Assembly: GCF_030295385.1 (NCBI RefSeq)
Contig: NZ_AP027079.1
Span: 2,542,001-2,606,000 of the forward strand
Origin: Geothrix oryzae
Lineage (GTDB): Bacteria > Acidobacteriota > Holophagae > Holophagales > Holophagaceae
Length of the DNA: 64,000 nucleotides
Direction of reading: 5' to 3'
The translations under genes and the position numbers were made by a program. The notes beneath the pieces are model-generated. The model did no database searches, was not told where the DNA came from, and worked only from the letters and a program-made list of their open reading frames with translations. Each line of letters opens with the position of its first letter. Positions within the stretch are counted from its first letter, which is position 1. This document shows, in pieces, positions 1 through 8,532 of the stretch.

Positions 1-496
1 TGAGGCTGGCGGCGCCCATCCTTCCCTGGATCTCGGGGAAGCTGTGCCCCTGCAGCTTGAGGCGGAACAGCTCCCGGCAGCGCTCCCCCATGCGGCCGAT
101 GCCGCCCATGAGCCGGGCCAGCAGCTCTTTGCGCTCCAGGACCGCCGCGGGATCCGGCGCATCGGAGGCCGGGGGGAAGACCTCCACATCCACGGCGTCG
201 AATTCGCCGCGCCGCGCGGCCTTGCGCCGGGCGGCCGCCAGCTTGAAGCGCAGGATCTGGAAGGCCAGGGGCAGCAGGTCCTCCAGGCGCTCCAGATGGC
301 CGTACTTCGTGTGGATCAGCACCAGCACCTCCTGGGCCAGGTCCTCCGCCTGGGAGCCTGCATACCGGGATGCCGCGAAGGCCACGATCCTTTCACGGAG
401 CCGGACCAGGATCGCCGCCCGGCCGTCGGCGGCGGCCAGGTCCGGCTGCGCGGCCGCCAGGGCGGGGAAGGGGTCGAGGGGGAGGTCGGAATCCAT
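1..496 (-). CDS. ECF-type RNA polymerase sigma factor (partial, runs off left edge)
   Basis: Reading leftward from the ATG at 494-496 the frame stays open to the window edge, giving about 165 residues with no stop, so the C-terminus is missing. Residues about 50-90 contain AEDLAQEVLVLIHTKYGHLE, the sigma-70 region 2 signature (core binding and -10 recognition). The last visible part, CRELFRLKLQGHSFPEIQGR, looks like the region 4 helix-turn-helix that reads the -35 element. Size and the two-domain layout fit an extracytoplasmic-function sigma factor. It is divergent from surE with 54 bp between the starts. No anti-sigma gene is visible because the downstream side lies outside the window. The start choice rests on the coding pattern. 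Confidence 0.75.
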   Translation of the reverse strand, partial: MDSDLPLDPFPALAAAQPDLAAADGRAAILVRLRERIVAFAASRYAGSQAEDLAQEVLVLIHTKYGHLERLEDLLPLAFQILRFKLAAARRKAARRGEFDAVDVEVFPPASDAPDPAAVLERKELLARLMGGIGRMGERCRELFRLKLQGHSFPEIQGRMGAASL

Positions 497-550
497 GGGA
501 ATGGCCCCATCCTCGCATCCTTCTTCCATCCCGGGCGATACACTGATTGC

Positions 551-1300
551 ATGTCCGAACGCCTGATCCTGCTCACCAACGACGATGGCCTCTGGGCCCC
601 CGGCCTGTCGGCGCTCGCCCGGGCGGCCGCCCGCTTCGGCCGCGTGGTCACCGTGGCCCCGGACCGCAACCGCTCGGCCATCTCCTCGGCCCTCAGCCTC
701 CACAACATCCTCCGCCTGCATGAGATCGGCCCCGACCGCCACGCCTGCGACGGCACGCCCGTGGACTGCGTCCTGCTGGGCGTCTGCGAGGTGCTCGACC
801 GCAAGCCGGACTGGGTGCTGTCCGGCATCAACCACGGGTTCAACCTGGGGGAGGATGTCTTCTACTCGGGCACCGTGGGCGCCGCCTTCGAGGGCCGCCT
901 CCAGGGCGCGCGGGCCGCGGCCTTCTCCATCCACCCCTCGGGCTCGCTGGAGCAGGCCGAGCCCTGGATCGGGCGCTTCCTCGAGCGCTGGGAGACCATG
1001 GATCTCCCCAGCAACCGCATCTGGAATGTGAACTTCCCGAAGGGCGAACCCAAGGGCTTCCGCCTCACGAGCCAGGACAGCCGCGCCTACCACGACCTGG
1101 TGGAGCGGCGCACCGACCCCCGCAACACGCCCTATTTCTGGATCGGCGGCGACGCGGGCCCCACCTACGCCAAGGCCCCCGGCAGCGATGCCGGCGCCGT
1201 GTTCGAGGGCTTCGCCAGCGTGACGCCGCTGCGGCTCGACCTCGGCTGCCCGGAAACCCTGGCGCGGCAGGCCGACTTCGATTCGGCGTTCAACGGGTAG
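551..1300 (+). CDS. surE: 5'/3'-nucleotidase SurE
   Basis: SurE is a metal-dependent phosphatase that removes phosphate from nucleoside 5'- and 3'-monophosphates in the cytoplasm and belongs to stationary-phase survival functions. The 249-residue product is of normal family length. It opens with ILLTNDDG (residues 6-13; the two Asp bind the metal). It also has the conserved SGINHGFNLG (about 98-107) and YSGTVGAAFEG (about 112-122). The ATG at 551 was chosen because it places the TNDDG motif at the usual distance from the N-terminus; the same frame is open far upstream but that part is the antisense of the sigma factor. The stop is 2 bp before acyP, so surE, acyP and apt probably form one transcript. 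Confidence 0.95.
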   Translation: MSERLILLTNDDGLWAPGLSALARAAARFGRVVTVAPDRNRSAISSALSLHNILRLHEIGPDRHACDGTPVDCVLLGVCEVLDRKPDWVLSGINHGFNLGEDVFYSGTVGAAFEGRLQGARAAAFSIHPSGSLEQAEPWIGRFLERWETMDLPSNRIWNVNFPKGEPKGFRLTSQDSRAYHDLVERRTDPRNTPYFWIGGDAGPTYAKAPGSDAGAVFEGFASVTPLRLDLGCPETLARQADFDSAFNG

Positions 1301-1302
1301 CG

Positions 1303-1575
1303 ATGCGGATCGCCTTTCGCGTGCACGGGGCGGTCCAGGGCGTGGGCTACCGCCGCTTCGCCGCCCGGGAGGCCCAGGCCCTGGACCTGGCGGGCTGGGT
1401 GCGCAACGAGGCGGACGGCTCGGTGGCCGGGGAGGCCGAAGGTCCGGAGGCCGCCCTGGCCGCCTTCCGGGCGCGCCTGGCCCAGGGTCCGGCCTTCGCC
1501 GCCGTGGGACGGCTGGACTGGGGCGCCCTAGATGTGCGATCCTCCCTTCCCCATCCTTTTGAGATCTACAGGTAG
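1303..1575 (+). CDS. acyP: Acylphosphatase
   Basis: Small cytoplasmic enzyme hydrolysing acyl phosphates such as carbamoyl phosphate and 1,3-bisphosphoglycerate. The 90-residue protein has the two family signatures: VQGVGYRRF (about residues 11-19, with the phosphate-binding loop and catalytic Arg) and GWVRNEADGSV (about 35-45, with the catalytic Asn). The length is exactly that of the family. It starts 2 bp after the surE stop and ends 2 bp before apt, so it is the middle gene of a compact three-gene operon. Assignment is firm; the physiological substrate cannot be read from sequence. Confidence 0.95.
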   Translation: MRIAFRVHGAVQGVGYRRFAAREAQALDLAGWVRNEADGSVAGEAEGPEAALAAFRARLAQGPAFAAVGRLDWGALDVRSSLPHPFEIYR

Positions 1576-1577
1576 CC

Positions 1578-2102
1578 ATGTCCCTTTCCGCCCCCCTTGC
1601 CTCCTATGTCCGCGATGTGCCGGATTTCCCGAAAGCGGGGATCCTCTTCCGCGACATCACGCCCCTGCTGTCCAACGCCGAGGCCTTCGGCGTGGCCGTG
1701 GAGGCCATGGCCCAGCCCGTGCTCACCCTCCAGCCCACCCATGTGCTCGGCCTGGAATCGCGCGGCTTCATCTTCGGCAGCGCCCTGGCCCAGAAGCTGG
1801 GCGTGGGCTTCGTGCCCGCCCGCAAGCCCGGCAAGCTGCCCATGCCCACCCACAAGGAGGGCTACGGCCTGGAGTACGGCACCGATGCCCTGGAGATCCA
1901 CACGGATGCCTTCGGCCCCGGCGACCGCGTGCTCATCGTGGACGATGTCATGGCCACCGGCGGCACGGCGGCGGCGGCCCAGCGCCTGGTGCAGCGCACC
2001 GGCGCCCAGCCCGTGGCCCTCACCGTGTTCATCGAGCTGACCTCCCTGCCCGGCCGCGAAAAGGTCGAAGGGCTGCCCGTCTTCAGCGTGCTGCGGTACT
2101 GA
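1578..2102 (+). CDS. apt: Adenine phosphoribosyltransferase
   Basis: Purine salvage enzyme converting adenine and PRPP to AMP and pyrophosphate in the cytoplasm. The 174-residue product has the usual APT length. It shows an N-terminal DVPDFPKAGILFRDITPLL segment, the ESRGFIFG loop (about 55-62) and the PRPP-binding motif VLIVDDVMATGGT (about 116-128). It lies directly behind acyP with 2 bp spacing. Its last 20 bp overlap the 3' end of the convergent epimerase gene, so the two transcripts run into each other. Confidence 0.95.
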   Translation: MSLSAPLASYVRDVPDFPKAGILFRDITPLLSNAEAFGVAVEAMAQPVLTLQPTHVLGLESRGFIFGSALAQKLGVGFVPARKPGKLPMPTHKEGYGLEYGTDALEIHTDAFGPGDRVLIVDDVMATGGTAAAAQRLVQRTGAQPVALTVFIELTSLPGREKVEGLPVFSVLRY

Positions 2103-3018
2103 TCAGCCCCATCTGCCGCAGGCTTTCGCGCACGCCGGCTTCGGGGTCCGCGTAGCGCAGGGTCACGCCCAGGTTCTCCACCAGGCGCCGGTTGAGCACC
2201 CTCCGGGAAGCCAGGAGGAAGGCCAGCATGCCGGGGCTCAGCTCGCGGCGCGCCTCCTCCAGGGTCACCCGGCGCGGCGCAGGGAGCCCCGCCAGCCGCG
2301 CCACCAGCTCCAGGAAGGCCCCGATGCTGCGGGGGTCCCCGTCCGTCACATTGACCGGCCCGGCGACGGGCCGGTCCAGGGCCGCCAGGCAGGCCGCCAC
2401 CAAATCCTCCACCTGGATCCGGTTGCCGGGCCCCGAATCTTCGGGCCGCAAAACCGGCTCGCCGCTCCGCAGCCGCTCCAGGGGCAGGCGGCCCGGCCCG
2501 TAGATCCCGGCCACGCGCAGCGCCACGGAGCGGACGCCGCGCTCGGCGCCCCAGGCGAAGGCCGCCTGCTCCGCCGCCAGGCGGCGACGGCCGGCCGCAT
2601 CCCCGGGCACCGGCGGCGTGGCCTCGTCCACGGCCCGGCCTTGCGCGTCGCCATAGACCCCGGTGGTGCTCAGGTAGACCAGCACCTTGGGCCGGGCCCC
2701 GCCCAACCCCGCCAGGAAGCGCTGGAACCGGGGATCGCCCTCTCCGTGTCCGGGGGGCGGCGCCAGGTACAGCACGGATTCCAGATCCCGGGGGACCTCG
2801 AAGGCTCCGGGAGCGTCCAGGTCCAGGGCCCGGGCCAGAGCCTGGGCCTGGAGGTCCGCATAGGCCAGCTCGGCCGTCAGGGCGGCGGCGGAAGTCGGCG
2901 ACCGCACCAGGGCCAGCACCGGGCCCCGCGCCACTAGGCGCCGCGCCAGCCGGACCCCGGTGTAGCCGCACCCCGCGATGAGGCAGGTGCCCGTCGATGC
3001 CGGCTGCCGGTTCTCCAT
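2083..3018 (-). CDS. NAD(P)-dependent epimerase/reductase-like protein (YeeZ-type)
   Basis: The 311-residue protein begins with a Rossmann nucleotide-binding glycine motif, LIAGCGYTGVRLARRL (about residues 13-28). It continues as an atypical extended short-chain dehydrogenase: VLYLAPPPG, then LVYLSTTGVYG (about 112-122, with the Ser/Tyr-type catalytic region) and VALRVAGIYGPGR (about 164-176). E. coli YeeZ and related NAD-dependent epimerase-like proteins have this layout. The substrate is unknown. The ATG at 3018 is the only sensible start before the glycine motif. The 3' end overlaps apt by 20 bp in convergent orientation. Confidence 0.85.
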   Translation of the reverse strand: MENRQPASTGTCLIAGCGYTGVRLARRLVARGPVLALVRSPTSAAALTAELAYADLQAQALARALDLDAPGAFEVPRDLESVLYLAPPPGHGEGDPRFQRFLAGLGGARPKVLVYLSTTGVYGDAQGRAVDEATPPVPGDAAGRRRLAAEQAAFAWGAERGVRSVALRVAGIYGPGRLPLERLRSGEPVLRPEDSGPGNRIQVEDLVAACLAALDRPVAGPVNVTDGDPRSIGAFLELVARLAGLPAPRRVTLEEARRELSPGMLAFLLASRRVLNRRLVENLGVTLRYADPEAGVRESLRQMGLISTAAR

Positions 3019-3119
3019 GGGGCCAGCATACCCCGCGATTTGGGATCCCCCGGGGCCACTCCCGGAAGTCGCCCCGTGAGAGGCTGTCCCTCTCCTCGCA
3101 AGCCTCCGCCGGAGTTCCC

Positions 3120-3212
3120 GTGACCCCGCTCGTCAAGATGGTGCTGCTGACCTGGCTGGTGCTGGGGCCCGTGGGACTGTGGCTGCGCCGGCGCTCCCGG
3201 CACGGAAGTTGA
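3120..3212 (+). CDS. Possible 30-residue single-pass membrane peptide
   Basis: A GTG codon at 3120, preceded by GGAG at a workable distance, opens a 30-codon frame with one hydrophobic stretch (MVLLTWLVLGPVGLWL) followed by a basic tail (RRRSRHGS). This positive-inside single-span shape is plausible for a small membrane protein. There is no homology that I recognise, the frame is short, and it lies in the 254 bp between the epimerase gene and the nuclease gene. It may be chance. Confidence 0.25.
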   Translation: MTPLVKMVLLTWLVLGPVGLWLRRRSRHGS

Positions 3213-3272
3213 GGGAATGGGTGACGGCGAGCGGGATCCTGAGGACCCCGCTCGCCGATGAACCCGGTGCGA

Positions 3273-6113
3273 TCAGTACCCCTGGATCCGGAAGTCGTCC
3301 AGATTGAACCGAGTGGTGGTGCCGCCGACTTTCCGGAACTCGAACCGGATGGGGCCCGGCTGGTTCAGGGCGAAGACCGCAGGCGAGAGCGCCGTCGTGC
3401 TGCTCGTGACGGCCGGGCCGGCCAGAGTCCAGGTGCTTCCGCTGTCCACCGAGTAGTACAGCTCCCAGGTGGAATTGGCGTCCGTTCCGTACTTCGCGTG
3501 GTTGACGGACACCGTCTGGGCCCCCTTCGGCCAGTCGAAGGCCATGGTCACGACGCCGTTGCGCACCCGGATGCTCTTGAGGTCGCTCTTCGGATCGCTG
3601 GCGCTGGTGCCGACCAGCGCGTCGGCCAAGGTCCAGACACCGGAGGCAAAGGTCACATTGGCGGCGGCGTAGGCCGTCTTGGTCCCGGCCTCGAAAGTTT
3701 CGACCAGGGTGTTCGTGGCCGCGGCCTTGACCGTGAGGAGAAAGGTCCGTGTCGAGGTCGCGCCATCTCCATCCGTGAGCGTGACGGTGACGGTCGCCGT
3801 CCCCTCCTGGCCCGCCGCGGGGGCGAGCCTCAGGGTGACGGCGCCCGAGGCGTTGGTGGTCTGGATGCCGCTGGTCGGCAGCAGCGTCGCGTTGTCGGAG
3901 ACAGCCGCCACCTTGACCAGGCCAGCCAGGGTGCGGTCGTCGACCACCGTGAAGGCCACTGTGAGAGCCTGCCCCGTGGTGGCGGCCTGATTTTCCAGCA
4001 CGGCCGGCGCCGTGGTGGGCGCCTCATTGCTGGAGGCCGGCGGAATGACGCGGATCACCCGGGTGAGGGTGTTGCTGGTGCCCAGGTCATCGCTGGCGGT
4101 GAAGGTCGCCTGGAAGGAACCCGCGCTCGCGTACTGGTGGGCCGTCGAGAACCCCGTGCTGCTGGGGCTGGCGTCTCCGAAGGTCCAGGACGCCGCGGCG
4201 ATGGCCGTGCCTGCCGAGGCGCCGGGGGTGGCTGCGCCTTCGAAGATCACCGTGCTGCCCACCTCGACGGTGGTGTCATAGCTGGGCTGGATCATGTGGA
4301 CATTGGGCCCGGTGGCCTGCTCAAAGGGGACCTTCCAACCGCGCACATCCACGGTGGCCTTCCAGGTGGGGATGTCCAGGTCCGGAGCGACCGCGGCCAG
4401 CTGGGGGAAGAAATTGAGCCCCGTCAGCGACTCGATCCGAGCCACCGAGGTCACATACCCCGTCAGGGTGGCGGTGCTGTTCGCCAGGCCCCAGGTGTTG
4501 GGCAGCAGGAGGGCGAGTACTTCGGGGTGTCCGGGGGTCTTCTCGTGGAGGACGATCTTGTAGCAGGCCTCGGGGATCGCGATCCGGAGTCCCGGCGTGA
4601 CTTTGGAGTTCCACCAGGTCGGGGTGACCGGAAACACGGACCCCGTGTAGACCCAGACCCGCCCCTTGAAAGAGGTCAGGCCGTTGGTGGCGCCCCCCTG
4701 GGTGCCGCCGATGGCATCCTCCAGCTTCTGCCAGGTCTGCTGGTTGAACTGGGATATCTGGGGGACGAGATTGCTCATGATCGTGGCGTCGTCGCCCGCC
4801 ACCGGGGTGTAGCGGTAGGAGACATCGGCCCGAGGCACCTGATGGCCGCGGTCATAGCTGTCGGGGAACCCCGCGCCGCCCGTGTAGATTCCGGTGTAGT
4901 CATCCTTGCCGACCTGGGGGGCTTCCAGGCGGCCGTCCGCCTTATAGTCCGCCGTCGAATTCGGGTACGGGGACTTCACGGGGAAATTCACATAGGCCGT
5001 CCACACGGGGTTCTTCAGGGTCTCGTCATAGCCCAGCCGGAAGGCCCCGTTGGGGAACTGGACGGGATCCACATGGAGGGAGGGCAGCACCGTCAGGGGT
5101 CGGCTCGGCACCGGAATGGGATCACCGGCGTAAGTGGGCGCGGGGACCGAGGCCAGAGCCTGGACCGGCCCGCTCTCGGTGCCGAGGTTCCCTTCGCTCA
5201 CGGACACGGAATAGGTGTCCGCGTTCAGCGCGAACTCGGTGGAGGGCACGGTGTAGGAAGCCGAGGTCGCCCCGTCGAGAAGCGCACCGTTCTTCTTCCA
5301 GGCGTAGGCCAGGGATCCCCCGTTGTTCGCCCGGGCCGTCACAGTGAAGGTCACGGCGTCGGGGGGCCGGACCGTCTGCGTCTTGGGTTGCACCAGGATG
5401 GTGGGGGGAAGGTTCACCTTGAGGATCGCCGGCAGCGAGGTGATCGAGGCGACCGTGCCGTTCAGAAGGCTGGAGACCACCGCCTCGTAGCTGCCCGCAT
5501 CCGCCGCAGCGGTGGCCGCCAGACTGAAGGTGGCAGCGGTCGCGCCAGGGATCGGAGCCCCGTCCTTCCGCCACTGGTAACCCAGGGCTGCGCCCCCTTC
5601 GGCGCCCGCGGCCACCGTGAAGGTCACACCCATCCCCTGGTCGACGGTCTGGGACACGGGCTGCAGCGTGATCGTCGGCGGAAAGTTGACCGTCAGGACC
5701 GCAGGGTCGCTGGTGACGCTGCCGGTGGGATTGCGCACGGTGACGGCATAGGCCCCGGCGTGCTGGGCTTCGGTCGCCGGAATCAGGTAGTTGGGCGCGT
5801 CCTGGCCGACCCGCCGCCCGTCCTTCCACCACTGATAATGGAGCCGCCGGGGCTTTCCCTCAGCCACGACCGTGAAGACGGCCGGTTCTCCCAACACCTT
5901 CGTCTGGCTGAGGGGCTGGGAGAGAATCTTGATGTGCGAGGCTTTATGGGTCTGATTCCCCCGGGCGGACGGGGGAGCCTGCTCGTCTCCGGCCCCTCGC
6001 TCGGAGCGTTCAGAGGACGGGAGGGGGTGGGCCTGGGCCCAGGGGGTGAGGGCGAGACCGCCCAGCAGGGCCAGGCAGAGCGCCCGGCGCCCGAGGCGCA
6101 AGTGGATCGTCAT
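3273..6113 (-). CDS. Secreted DNA/RNA non-specific endonuclease with Ig-like and PKD domains
   Basis: The start ATG at 6113 has a GGAG six bases upstream and gives a 946-residue protein with a clear signal peptide (LCLALLGGLALTPWAQA). Earlier in-frame codons lack these. In order the mature protein has three Ig-like domains, each opening with a phrase such as ITLQPVSQTVDQG. Next is a NUC1-type nuclease domain with the catalytic DRGHQVPRAD and the metal-site segment NLVPQISQFNQQTWQKLE. A PKD domain follows (ASWTFGDASPSS...HQYASAGSF), then a cadherin/Ig-like region. The C-terminal beta domain ends FNLDDFRIQGY and is often seen on secreted nucleases. It probably degrades extracellular nucleic acid for nutrients. 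The nuclease core looks intact. Confidence 0.9.
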   Translation of the reverse strand: MTIHLRLGRRALCLALLGGLALTPWAQAHPLPSSERSERGAGDEQAPPSARGNQTHKASHIKILSQPLSQTKVLGEPAVFTVVAEGKPRRLHYQWWKDGRRVGQDAPNYLIPATEAQHAGAYAVTVRNPTGSVTSDPAVLTVNFPPTITLQPVSQTVDQGMGVTFTVAAGAEGGAALGYQWRKDGAPIPGATAATFSLAATAAADAGSYEAVVSSLLNGTVASITSLPAILKVNLPPTILVQPKTQTVRPPDAVTFTVTARANNGGSLAYAWKKNGALLDGATSASYTVPSTEFALNADTYSVSVSEGNLGTESGPVQALASVPAPTYAGDPIPVPSRPLTVLPSLHVDPVQFPNGAFRLGYDETLKNPVWTAYVNFPVKSPYPNSTADYKADGRLEAPQVGKDDYTGIYTGGAGFPDSYDRGHQVPRADVSYRYTPVAGDDATIMSNLVPQISQFNQQTWQKLEDAIGGTQGGATNGLTSFKGRVWVYTGSVFPVTPTWWNSKVTPGLRIAIPEACYKIVLHEKTPGHPEVLALLLPNTWGLANSTATLTGYVTSVARIESLTGLNFFPQLAAVAPDLDIPTWKATVDVRGWKVPFEQATGPNVHMIQPSYDTTVEVGSTVIFEGAATPGASAGTAIAAASWTFGDASPSSTGFSTAHQYASAGSFQATFTASDDLGTSNTLTRVIRVIPPASSNEAPTTAPAVLENQAATTGQALTVAFTVVDDRTLAGLVKVAAVSDNATLLPTSGIQTTNASGAVTLRLAPAAGQEGTATVTVTLTDGDGATSTRTFLLTVKAAATNTLVETFEAGTKTAYAAANVTFASGVWTLADALVGTSASDPKSDLKSIRVRNGVVTMAFDWPKGAQTVSVNHAKYGTDANSTWELYYSVDSGSTWTLAGPAVTSSTTALSPAVFALNQPGPIRFEFRKVGGTTTRFNLDDFRIQGY

Positions 6114-6401
6114 GGATTCTCCAGGGTTGGGTTGGACCGCTTCCGCCCGTTCATGCGCATCGGGCTCGGGCGTCGTGAGGGGGCTTGGCGCGGTGTCTGG
6201 TGCGGGGAGGAGCGCGGTCGGATCCCGGTGGCATCCGGCCCGAGGGCCCTCTCTCGATGGAACGGGCCTCCTCCCGGCCGCGGTTGGTTCAGGCAACTGG
6301 AGCCATGCTCAGGGGCGTCGATCACGCCCTGATGTCAGCGCTGTGAATTCTTGTCTCCGGCACGCATGGACAGGCTGTTGCCCCTGGCCGCTTCCCGCCG
6401 C

Positions 6402-8483
6402 TCAGGCTTTCGGGCCCTTCGGCAGCCACAGGTTGAACCGGCTGCCCTGCCCCAGCGGCTGGTAATCCGCGTCGCCGCCGTGATCCTGGGCGATGCGGCG
6501 CACGATGGCCAGGCCCAGGCCCGTGCCCTTCCGCTTGGTGGAGAAGTAGGGCTCGAAGAGGCGCTCGCGGTCGCCTTCCGGCACCCCCGTGCCGTCATCC
6601 TCCACGCTGAAGCGCAGACCTTCGGTTTCGGGGTCCACCGTGAGCGACAGGGCCACCGACCCCTTGCCGTCCACGGCGGCCACCGCGTTGTCCACCAGGT
6701 TGATGAGGGCCCGCTTCACCATGTCGCCATCCCACAGGACGCCCGGCGACTCCGGCGGGCAGTTCAGGGTCCAGCGGATCTCCGGCTGGTTCGGCTCGTA
6801 GAGGGCCAGCACCTGCCGCAGGATCTCGGCGGGATCGCAGGGCGCGAACTGGGGCACGGGCAGGCGGGCGAAGCGGCTGAAACTGTCCACCAGGCGCGAG
6901 AGGCTGGCCACCTCCGCCAGGATCGTTTCGGCGCCCTCCTGCACGGCCTCGGGATCCAGGCGGCCCTCGCGGGAACGGCGAAGCAGGCGCTGGGCCGTGA
7001 GCTGGATGGGCGTGAGCGGGTTCTTCACTTCGTGGGCCATGCGCCGGGCCACTTCCTGCCAGGCGGCGCGCTTCTCCGCCTGGGCCAGCAGGGACAGGTC
7101 CTCCAGCACCGCCAGGACGCCGCCGCCCTGGAGCGGCTCGAAGATCGCGCGCACGGGGCGGCCCTCGCCTTCGCCGCCCAGGCGCAGCTCCTCCTGCGCG
7201 CCGCGCCCGGACAGGCGCACCGCGGCCAGCAGCTCGGGCAGGCGGCCCAGGCGGGGCAGCGATTCCACGGTCGCCCAGCGGGCCTCCGTGGGGTCGAAGG
7301 TCTCCAGGCCCAGCCAGCTGCGGGCCGCGGCATTGAAGGTGCGCAGCTCGCCGTCCGCCCGCCAGCTCATGACGCCCACGGGCAGGGCCGCCAGCAGCTG
7401 GTCCAGGTAGGCCCGCTGCTGCTCCAGCCGGCCGGCCTGCGCCACGATGGCCGCCCGGTTGGCCTTGAGGTCCCGGATCATGGCGTTGAAGGTCCGGGCC
7501 AGGAAGGCCAGCTCGTCCTCGCCCAGCTCGGGCAGCTGCACCTCCAGGTCGCCGCTGCCCACGCGCTGGGCGGCCTTGGCCAGGGCGCGGATGGGCTCGC
7601 TCAGCGACTTCGCCAGGGCGAGGCCCGACCACACGGCGAAGAAGAGCGTCAGCATGGTGAGGAACAGGAAGGTGTTCTGCGGCAGCGTCTCCAGGGTGTC
7701 CTTGGCGGCGCGCATCTGCTGGCTCTCGCGGAAGCGCTGCTCCAGGGCCAGCACCCGGTTCAGGGTCTCCCGCGGCATGAAGACGCCCACCACCCAGACG
7801 CCGTCGCCCCGGGGCACCACCCGCAGCAGCCACAGCCCCTCGGTGGCCTCCTGCGCGGCCTCGGTTCCCGGGACCTGAAGGTTCGGCGGCGGCAGGCCGG
7901 CACCCAGGTCCAGGGCCTTCACGCCCTCCCCGCCGCGGGCGCCGAGGTAGGCCACCAGGTCGAGGCCCGAGGCCGTGCGGATGCTGGCGGCGTCCGCCGA
8001 GGGCGAGGCCAGCAGGCGCTCGGCGCCGAAGTCCACCCGGGCCTTGGCGGCGGCGCGGAGGTCCCCCGCCACCAGCTGGCCGTCCCGGATCGAGATTTCC
8101 GTCTCCGGGCTGAACCAGCGCTCCACATTCTTGTTGATGAAGTTCTGCCCCACGAGGAAGAGGATCAGGCTCGGCACGAGGCACACGCTGAAGATGGTCA
8201 GCACCAGGCGCGTGCGCAGGCGGGCGCCCAGGATGCCGCTGCGGCGCTCGAAGTAGAGCTTGGCCACGCTGCGGGCCACGATGAAGAGCAGCGCCCCGAT
8301 GGCGAGCACATTGGCCAGGCCCAGCGCCAGCAGCGCCCACCGCGAGGGCGCGTCCAGCCCGCCCTCCGCCACCCGGTTGCCCACGGCCTTGTAGGCCAGG
8401 ATGGTCATGATGATCAGGACGGCCAGCCCCACGGCCACATAGAGGCGCGTCAGCTCGGGGTGGCGCTTGGGGGCGGGGTTCAT
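6402..8483 (-). CDS. NtrY-like membrane sensor histidine kinase
   Basis: The 693-residue kinase has two N-terminal transmembrane segments (about 15-35 and 45-70), then LVLTIFSVCLVPSLILFLVG, a periplasmic sensing region (about 110-280) and a further membrane span (about 290-310). A HAMP linker, a PAS domain (about 385-470), HisKA with phosphoacceptor H484 in MAHEVKNPLTP, and HATPase_c with DNAVAAVDG and the G-box GTGLGLAIVRRIAQDHGG follow. This arrangement is that of NtrY, the kinase of NtrYX nitrogen/redox two-component systems. The usual partner ntrX is not next to it: the neighbours are a nuclease and a methyltransferase. The partner must be elsewhere or different. Confidence 0.9.
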   Translation of the reverse strand: MNPAPKRHPELTRLYVAVGLAVLIIMTILAYKAVGNRVAEGGLDAPSRWALLALGLANVLAIGALLFIVARSVAKLYFERRSGILGARLRTRLVLTIFSVCLVPSLILFLVGQNFINKNVERWFSPETEISIRDGQLVAGDLRAAAKARVDFGAERLLASPSADAASIRTASGLDLVAYLGARGGEGVKALDLGAGLPPPNLQVPGTEAAQEATEGLWLLRVVPRGDGVWVVGVFMPRETLNRVLALEQRFRESQQMRAAKDTLETLPQNTFLFLTMLTLFFAVWSGLALAKSLSEPIRALAKAAQRVGSGDLEVQLPELGEDELAFLARTFNAMIRDLKANRAAIVAQAGRLEQQRAYLDQLLAALPVGVMSWRADGELRTFNAAARSWLGLETFDPTEARWATVESLPRLGRLPELLAAVRLSGRGAQEELRLGGEGEGRPVRAIFEPLQGGGVLAVLEDLSLLAQAEKRAAWQEVARRMAHEVKNPLTPIQLTAQRLLRRSREGRLDPEAVQEGAETILAEVASLSRLVDSFSRFARLPVPQFAPCDPAEILRQVLALYEPNQPEIRWTLNCPPESPGVLWDGDMVKRALINLVDNAVAAVDGKGSVALSLTVDPETEGLRFSVEDDGTGVPEGDRERLFEPYFSTKRKGTGLGLAIVRRIAQDHGGDADYQPLGQGSRFNLWLPKGPKA

Positions 8484-8532
8484 CTCCCCAGCAGGCTATC
8501 CTGATTGGCCACTGAAAGGCAGGCGCAAGCGG

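Noticed and set aside
3258-6332. Long plus-strand frame of 1024 codons antisense to the secreted nuclease
   Set aside because: Sequence is Gly/Arg-rich without any known motif; the minus-strand gene has signal peptide, nuclease motif and domains.
6351-8504. Long plus-strand frame antisense to the NtrY-like kinase
   Set aside because: No motif; the opposite strand codes an intact kinase. High G+C makes such shadows common.
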